From contig OZ059895.1 of assembly GCA_964057225.1 (NCBI GenBank), forward strand, positions 14,198,001 through 14,262,000: a stretch of DNA of 64,000 nucleotides. Direction: 5' to 3'. Both the position numbers and the translations under genes were made by a program. Positions 55,901-64,000 of this stretch are shown here, piece by piece (within the stretch, counting starts at the first letter, position 1; each line of letters starts with the position of its first letter). A model generated the notes under the pieces. The model did not search any database. It was not told the DNA's origin and saw nothing but the letters and a program-made list of their open reading frames with translations. Origin of the DNA: Auanema rhodensis (Eukaryota; Nematoda; Chromadorea; Rhabditida; Rhabditidae).

Positions 55901-56685
55901 TTCAAAGAGTAGTTTATGTTTTATAGAATATATTCGTTCGCACCTAATTGACTTGACGCTACACATTGTATTCATTTATGTCAGACGTCTGATTACTTTA
56001 TACGGATCCTGACGATCATCGTTGTCGTCGTCGTTGTTCTTTCAAGAAACGTTTTTGAACTTTATGGCTTTTTCTTCGTCTTCTTCATTCTTCTTCTACT
56101 TTCCATCTTCTCCCTTTTTTGAAGTTTTTCCTATTTTTCATATCTTCCACTTTTTTTTATTCACGTACATGATATGCATAGCTTGTTGTGCTGATTCGTT
56201 CGTTGTGCTTTCGGCCAAACTCGTTCGACTGCCAGTTTTCACATAAGCAAATGGCCTCTTCTTACGTCATGCTCATTCTCTTGATGTGTTGTGTATCACA
56301 GGAGAAAGCTATATTAACTTCAACGCACCTGATAACATGTATAAATAGAAGACGAAACGTTATAGATAAGACAACTTTTATCCGATGAACGACTAAATAG
56401 ACTCTATTTCAATTGGATATTGAACAAATGGTGTTGCCTCAGGCGATATAAACAAGCTATCCAGAGCATAATTTCAGATTATTTATGTCTGTACAGAAAA
56501 AAAAAGAAGATTTTTCATGTTGTTCAGGGCATTTTTTTAATTTTTCTATTTCCGAATATCTTTTTTCACTTATAATATCTTGTGTCTTTCGATTTTTTTA
56601 TGTATTCCTACATATCCGACATATTTGTAAAGTTTACTCTCGGATTCTTCTTGTTTTTCACACGTTATTACTGGCTGCTTACGTA

Positions 56686-56710
56686 TTTCACGTGAAAATT
56701 ACACGTGAAA
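56686..56710. promoter_or_regulatory. Tandem E-box motifs CACGTGAAA
   Basis: CACGTGAAA occurs at 56689-56697 and again at 56702-56710, a direct repeat with a 13-bp period. The first lies within the perfect 12-bp palindrome TTTCACGTGAAA (56686-56697). CACGTG is the canonical E-box bound by bHLH factors. It is 2.5 kb upstream of the channel gene start. Function is inferred. Confidence 0.35.
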
Positions 56711-59184
56711 GTTTTACGTCAAATTAGCAAATCATTTTTGGAGGTACAAGCGCAATGATTGCTAAGAATTTTTTCTTTTTTTTTTAAATGAGCATTATGC
56801 TGGAAGATTTCGGTTTTTTATTTGAAAAATACTATTGAATAAGCTTGTGAATTAGCTTGAGGGGCTTGATGATGATATTGATGATAGACACTTAGAGCTA
56901 AATACAAGAGCTACTAAAGCTTTAAAGCTCATGTTGACCTTGTGTTGTCGACAGCGTGATTCCTGAAATTCTAATCGGTGCCTTAGTTGAGATCGGAATA
57001 TAGAACAACGATTTTCGGATATCAGATATCTGACTGGTTAGAAGATGAAGAAGAAGATGCAACAGCAGAAGGGTGGAATGTAATATCAAGGGCATAGTTC
57101 TCTTTGCTTCTATCTTTCCCACTTCTTCTGCAGCACCATCGTTTCTTATGCTCATTTCGTTACATTATATTTCTCCGGCGTTTCCCTCCTTTGATTAATT
57201 CTTTATCGTTTGGAAACCATATTTCATGTCAAAATCTCAAACATGTAACTTTTCGTCCTATTATCACCTGTTCATAGCTTCATTATATCTTTCTGATCTT
57301 ATCAGTTATCTCGATAATGACTTTTCGACACTCTGCCCTCATCATCAGTCACAAAATATGAAAAAAAAATATTGAAAAAACGCTGTAATGCCCTCTTATT
57401 GGCATTTGGTCTAAGCAATTTTACACTTTTGCAAAGCCTATCAACCTTCAGTCAGTCAGTTTCAGCTTGCAATCTACAGCTTCATCTCCTCATCATCGTC
57501 ATGATCATCATCATCATCGTTTCAGTGCCAAAATTTGAAAACCAACAGATGATTAATGGATTTAGGATGATCTAGAGATAACAAATATTAGAGAAATACA
57601 AAGGTCATAAATTTTTGCGGTCACGAAGATAGAGCTCGTTCATATTAAAGCGAATTTAAATTGGCTCTTGCCAACTGCTTAGTCTAGTTGCTCTCCCATT
57701 CTGTAACTTTGACACACAATTCCATTGTTCGTTTCGTCATAATCTCCTGAAACATTATATCCGTTCGTTTCACGATTGTGGCTCTGTCTTCCGCCTAAGT
57801 TGGGAAGTGTGAGCACAAGTTCAGGTAATCACGAGAATTACTTCGGACGAAAGTTCCTACGGAGAAAAAACATAGCATGACGAAGAGGAGAGAATGAGAC
57901 ACATGCGTATTCATTCGAATCGCTTTCCGTCTGAACTCCTCATCCTTATATTTTCCTTTTCTCTTTTTTTTTCAATCACTATGTGTCGTTCATTCTATTT
58001 TGCTCTCTTTCTCGTTTCCCGTCTCGCTCTATTTTTCCGTCTTTTGCCCTCTCACTCACACATATTCCTTTCTTGGATTTAGAACTCAGAATACGCTATA
58101 ATAGTCCTTGGAGACTAATTTAGATCCGTTTTGCGAACAGGAGTCATCATTCACTGATTCAAGCTTCACAGCATATGCTTGAAACATTCTCTGACCAAGT
58201 CTCGATATATGAAAAGGACATTTTCAATGAGTTCGTAGTTCCGTCCTTCATAGATATAGAATTTTTCGTTTCGACTATATTTTTGTCAATTTTTCTTTCT
58301 AATATGCATATTGCGTCAAGGCTTGATGATCATGTAATGGACCGTTGATGTGAGTGCTTCATTCCTCTTCCCTTTCGGTTGACTATATTCATACCAATTA
58401 TATGTACATATATCTAGATATATCTAACTATATACATATAAATATATATGGTAAACTATATGTAAACAAATAGAAATATACAAATATCCTTCTATATTCT
58501 TATCTTCTTTCCTTGGTAGTCCTGTTCAATTCTTGACATTTTCTAATACATTAATTAATTCGTTTGCATTGTTTTTGCTTTTCGACATCTCCATTTATTC
58601 TTGGTTATACCCAGAATTCAGTATTTGTTGCTTATTTACCAATATTTCCTTCACCTTTTTATATTCATAAATTGAATGTAATCCCAATATCAAAACTTTA
58701 TTTCAAGAATACAAAGTTTGAAATGCGACCGTTCACCAGTTTGTCTAATTTCAAAATGAAGTATTACGTGAAGTGCGTGAACTCCTAGCATCCTATTATT
58801 CGAATTCTATATGTGCTATGTTACGAAGAAAAGTTTTGAAAAAAAAATTGAAAAGTTGATTTGTTACATGCAAGTGCTCCTGAAAAGCAAAACTTCGTGA
58901 AGTTGTAGGAAAAAAGAAAAATATATCATTCAAGTTGAGTGTGAATTTTAAAAACACAAACTTTCAGTATTGTTATTTACAATATGACGTTCAAGGTATT
59001 CTTATCGTTTATGTTTTTCTTCTTTATTTTTTCATCATTTTTATTAAATTTTCTATTTATAAACTTATTTATTTATTCTTTTATTCTTTTATTTATTTTT
59101 GTTAAAACATATAATTACAATTTTATTATTCTCATTTAGATGTGTTAATTGTAACCGGGAAATGAACCTTGTACAATCTATAGG

Positions 59185-61781
59185 ATGATGAATTATGAAG
59201 CTTTTCGTCTTTTTAGGTAAAAACTGCTTCGATTGGTTCATTTAATTCACATTTCTTGCTTTAGCTTGCTTCTTCTCGTCACATCAATATACTGCCATTC
59301 GTCTGAAGGGTTTTCCGTCTCATCAACATCATCAGAATCTACTCAAGACAACGATGGTGATGGCATAGCAACGTCATTATCGAATACTGTCTCACCGCGT
59401 TCCACTAAAGATAAACGATGTTCAAGAAACAGTATCAATCTAGGAAAACTTATCGATACTTTACTAACTGATTATGATGTTCATCTGTTGCCTGAGGCTG
59501 AGGGTGTTAATGTAACTATTGAGTTGCATGTACAGGTTCATATACTCTTCATTTCTGAATCATAGGCATAACAAATCATTTTCTAGGGTGTATCTGGCAT
59601 ATCAGAGATCACAGGAGATTTTTCATTAGATGTCATGTATAGTGAAATCTGGCAAGATCCAAGATTATCTTTTAAACATCTGAACGTTTGTGCCACTAAT
59701 ATAACACTAAAGGTTTTTTTTGAATTAGTAAAGTTACATTTCATTCATCTTCTCAATGATTTCAGTCTGATTTTCGAAAAAAAATCTGGACACCTGATAC
59801 TTGCATTATAAATTCAAAATCGTCGTCCATTCATAGTTCTCCGTCTGAAAATACATTCGTTATTCTCTATGAGAATGGTCTTGTATGGAGTAACTTTAGG
59901 TATTTTCCATTGAAAACACCATCGTCGTCTTACTGATATATCTTTTCAGATTGAATGTCAAAACACCATGTTCCGTCAATTTGAAAGTAATTCTCCAGAG
60001 AATTTTAAATTTTTAAATTAAATTTATATCGTTATAGATGTTCCCATTCGATTCGTTATCATGTGAAATTGTTTTGGAAAGTTATTCCTTCAATACTGAT
60101 GAAGTACGACTGTTATGGCACGATGTTCCAATAACAATGATGGAGAAAGTAAGTTATACTATTATATAGTTGAAGTAGCTTATGCTTTATCATTAGGTTG
60201 AATTACCTGACTTTGATCTAATCGGTTGGTCTACTGATCATCAGAGATTAGAATATCCAAATGGAATTTGGGATCGAGCTAAGGTTGGTGAAAAGTATAA
60301 TATCTCATCATCTACATCTTCATAACATATGTTATCAATGAAATGAAATTGAATTTCTATTCTTCCAGGTGAAATTCACATTTGCTCGACGTTATGGGTT
60401 TTACCTTTTCCAATCGTATTTCCCAACATCACTTACTGTTATTAGTTCTTGGGTTGGATTCTTCTTTGATGTACGATCTGTATCTGCTAGGTAAGCTTCA
60501 AGCAAGCATGTTTTCTCATATACAGACACCCACAATTCAAGTTCTACTAGAATAGGCTTATGAGATGAAATTGAATTTTCAGAATCACCTTGGGTGTATC
60601 GTCTTTACTTGCGTTAACATTCCAATTTGGAAATGTATTACGACATCTACCACGTGTAAGCTATATAAAGGTAAATTTATTGAAAATATGACGAAAATGA
60701 AATCAAATTGTTCGTAGTGCCTTGATGTTTGGATGATATTCTCTGTCATTTTCATATTTTGCACCTTGGTTGAGTTGGCAATAGTATGTCAATTGAATAG
60801 GTTAGTATTAAGTTTTGCAAAAAAAATTAAATTAAAGCTTGTATTCAGATGGGAACGTGAACGACAAATAGGTTCTAAAGTACTAGGACATTGGCTAAAT
60901 CAAATCAGGTTAGTTCTTCTTCTTCGTCTATGCTTGTCTTCAGGTTTTTTCTTTCTAATTAATGTGCTTCATTAGCCTTTTGAACAACTGTTTTAATCTT
61001 GTTGTTATTTCTATTAAACTTTACTAAGAAAACAGAAAATCTGTGAATTTAATTAATTGCCCAAATTTCTTTTATAAATTAATTTTATAGTTGGTATAAG
61101 AGCAATATATCTGTTGTGTTTAGAAAGACGAGAAAAAATGAGGCTAAGTCGAACGGACAATCTGAAAACCAGCCGACTAAGAAAGCTTTTAACTGGGGTA
61201 CCGTAGGATCTTCTTCTGCAGGAAATGGCGGTGTTCTTGCTACCGATTCTAATGCAGGAAGTACAATCGTACATCGTGAGAAATCTAGCGAGGTAATATT
61301 CTCCGGAATAATACGTTTTCTATTATTTCTAAAGGTGGATGGCAGTCCATTTATAATGCAATCATCTGCGGATCATGATTACACATATGAAACAGTAAAG
61401 AAGAAGAGCCGTTGGCGAAATTGCATTCAACGCGTTGTATATGCTCTTTGTCCACCAGATCGAGATTGGACTGTTACTTCCGTACAGGTATGTCAACTCG
61501 ATAAGTATACGTCGAAATTAGCATATCTTCAAATAGAGGTGTCAATCAATATATAATTATAATTCGATAACGCATGTTGATCGGTTGCATTCAATTAATT
61601 CCAATTTCATTTTTTAATTCTTTTTCAATTCCAGGTAGACCGGTGCTCAATGATTATGTTCCCTCTGTCATTCTTAGTTTTTAACATAGTGTAAGTTTTT
61701 ATTAATTAATATTAAATCTAATATTGATTATTTTATAGATACTGGTCTATATATTTTATGAAAATGGATCGACCAATGTAA
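59185..61781 (+). CDS. Cys-loop ligand-gated ion channel subunit (LGC type, anion-channel-like)
   Basis: Fifteen exons join in phase to 534 residues. Exon 1 (59185-59216) supplies [10 protein letters not shown] and completes a signal peptide with [10 protein letters not shown] in exon 2; starting only in exon 2 would require a non-ATG codon. The extracellular ligand-binding domain has the Cys-loop (Cys195 to Cys209, 13 residues apart, with MFPFDSLSC), followed by four membrane helices. The M2 and flanking text ([16 protein letters not shown], then [14 protein letters not shown]) resembles the nematode amine- or choline-gated chloride group that includes MOD-1 and LGC-40; the filter reads SAR where many anion channels have PAR. 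The M3-M4 loop is long and basic, and M4 ([18 protein letters not shown]) ends four codons before TAA. Subunits form pentameric channels at neuronal or muscle membranes. Ligand cannot be assigned. Confidence 0.9.
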
Positions 61782-62549
61782 TTGGTTTATTTGAAAGCTT
61801 TAACGATTTATCGCCATTTTGCCTTGTATATACCTGTGCCATGAAGATACCAGATGACATGAGATAACTCAACTTGTTTTCATTTTCGAAACGTTTCCAG
61901 AAAGATTTTGCCTGTTCTTTTACTAATCATACTTTTTTCCATTTGCACCTCATTATTTCTGGAAACAGGTTAGAACATCATCATCTTCAAAGTATTCCCC
62001 TGCAAAGTTTGTGTACGATACTCCGAAATGCTAGAAATTTCTATTTTCCAATAATGAGATAAGCTTCATGTCCTTTTATATTATATTTACATTTTACTTA
62101 ACTGCCGTAAGAGAAAGCAGTGAAAAAATAAATCGATTATATTCGGAAAAAAAAGAATTATATTTTAAAATATGACAAAATAAATTCATTTCAGCGTTCT
62201 CACAACAACAATTGAATATGATACAAATAATGTAACCATAAAGTCAGTAAAGAAAAGTTAAAACATCATGACACACATTTTCAACACTCGGTAGAACATC
62301 TAATTAGGGATAATAATTAATCTTGATTAAACTAAAGATATGAAAGAGAGGTGGTCGTTGCAGTTGTGTACATATATAGAATTTAAATATCAATGTAATT
62401 TTATATGATATTGTTTTTTACATACTTTTATGGTAAATAATGTTAAAAAAACTGAACAGAGTGTTTGTGGATAACTATAAGTTGTATATACCACATAAAA
62501 CATGGGTGGGTGATAATAGCCAACTGTGAAATAAAAGCAAAAAAAAAAT
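61782..62549. other. Convergent spacer, channel gene and cullin
   Basis: Contains the two 3' UTRs. Short frames here lack splice support. No RNA gene was recognised. Confidence 0.5.

Positions 62550-64000
<1,451 letters not shown>

Larger units (their letters stand above)
46254..59184. other. 13-kb T-rich stretch without confident genes
   Basis: No exon chain with recognisable protein was found over about 12.9 kb. From about 49 to 58 kb the plus strand is markedly T-rich, as expected for introns or a long transcript read left to right, so this may be regulatory DNA, long 5' introns of the downstream channel gene, or non-coding RNA. Contents noted: TCA repeat at about 48583-48612, TG repeat 50549-50577, GA repeat 52956-52991, GA-rich tract about 54090-54130, a CRE-like palindrome at 48852, tandem CACGTGAAA at 56689, a 9-bp inverted repeat at 54969-55002, and exon-like segments at 49663-49824 and 54776-54968. 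Confidence 0.55.

Overview
The window looks like a nuclear contig of a chromadorean (rhabditid-type) nematode. The evidence is AT-rich DNA with many 42-60 nt introns, T-rich outrons ending in TTTCAG/TTTTAG just before start codons (typical of SL trans-splicing), a transthyretin-like (TTL) secreted protein, a worm-type (WAGO-like) Argonaute, an eleven-unit polyubiquitin gene, and a dynein light chain that matches the Caenorhabditis protein almost residue for residue from memory. No bacterial genes, CRISPR array, rRNA or tRNA were recognised. The species was not identified.

Layout. 1-3.3 kb: AT-rich, no gene seen. 3.3-5.7 kb (-): a ten-exon seven-transmembrane receptor. 7.7-8.4 kb (-): a TTL protein with a GC-AG intron. 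9.3-9.8 kb (-): an unrecognised 83-residue protein. 10.5-13.9 kb (-): an 18-exon Argonaute lacking the acidic slicer residues. 15.9-23.8 kb (+): a HECW-type HECT ubiquitin ligase in 23 exons. 24.6-25.9 kb: an orphan exon-like segment and a broken coding-like block. 26.4-29.1 kb (+): polyubiquitin. 29.5-30.0 kb (+): a small secreted protein. 30.25-32.4 kb (-): CDK5RAP1-type tRNA methylthiotransferase. 32.65-35.2 kb (+): a DBHS (NONO/PSPC1/SFPQ family) RNA-binding protein. 36.2-36.7 kb (+): dynein light chain LC8. 37.3-41.0 kb (-): an ASCC2-like protein, with a two-exon gene nested antisense in one intron. 41.2-46.25 kb (-): DHX37-type DEAH helicase. 46.3-59.2 kb: a long T-rich stretch without confident genes. 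59.2-61.8 kb (+): a Cys-loop ligand-gated ion channel. 62.55-64 kb (-): the C-terminal part of a cullin-1-like protein, cut by the window edge.

Functional themes. Ubiquitin recurs: polyubiquitin, a HECW E3, a cullin E3 scaffold, and ASCC2 (a CUE-domain ubiquitin reader). RNA biology is the second theme: Argonaute, DBHS protein, tRNA thiomethylation, and the DHX37-ASCC2 tandem. Nothing shows that these genes form one pathway. The clearest cases for co-expression are the DHX37-ASCC2 tandem (250 bp apart, same strand) and the divergent CDK5RAP1/DBHS pair (253 bp apart).

Exon models were made by eye from GT-AG signals and reading phase. For the GPCR, TTL, 83-aa protein, Argonaute, HECW, polyubiquitin, secreted protein, CDK5RAP1, DBHS, LC8, nested gene and channel, the exon lengths sum to an open frame divisible by three. 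ASCC2, DHX37 and cullin exons were only partly traced.
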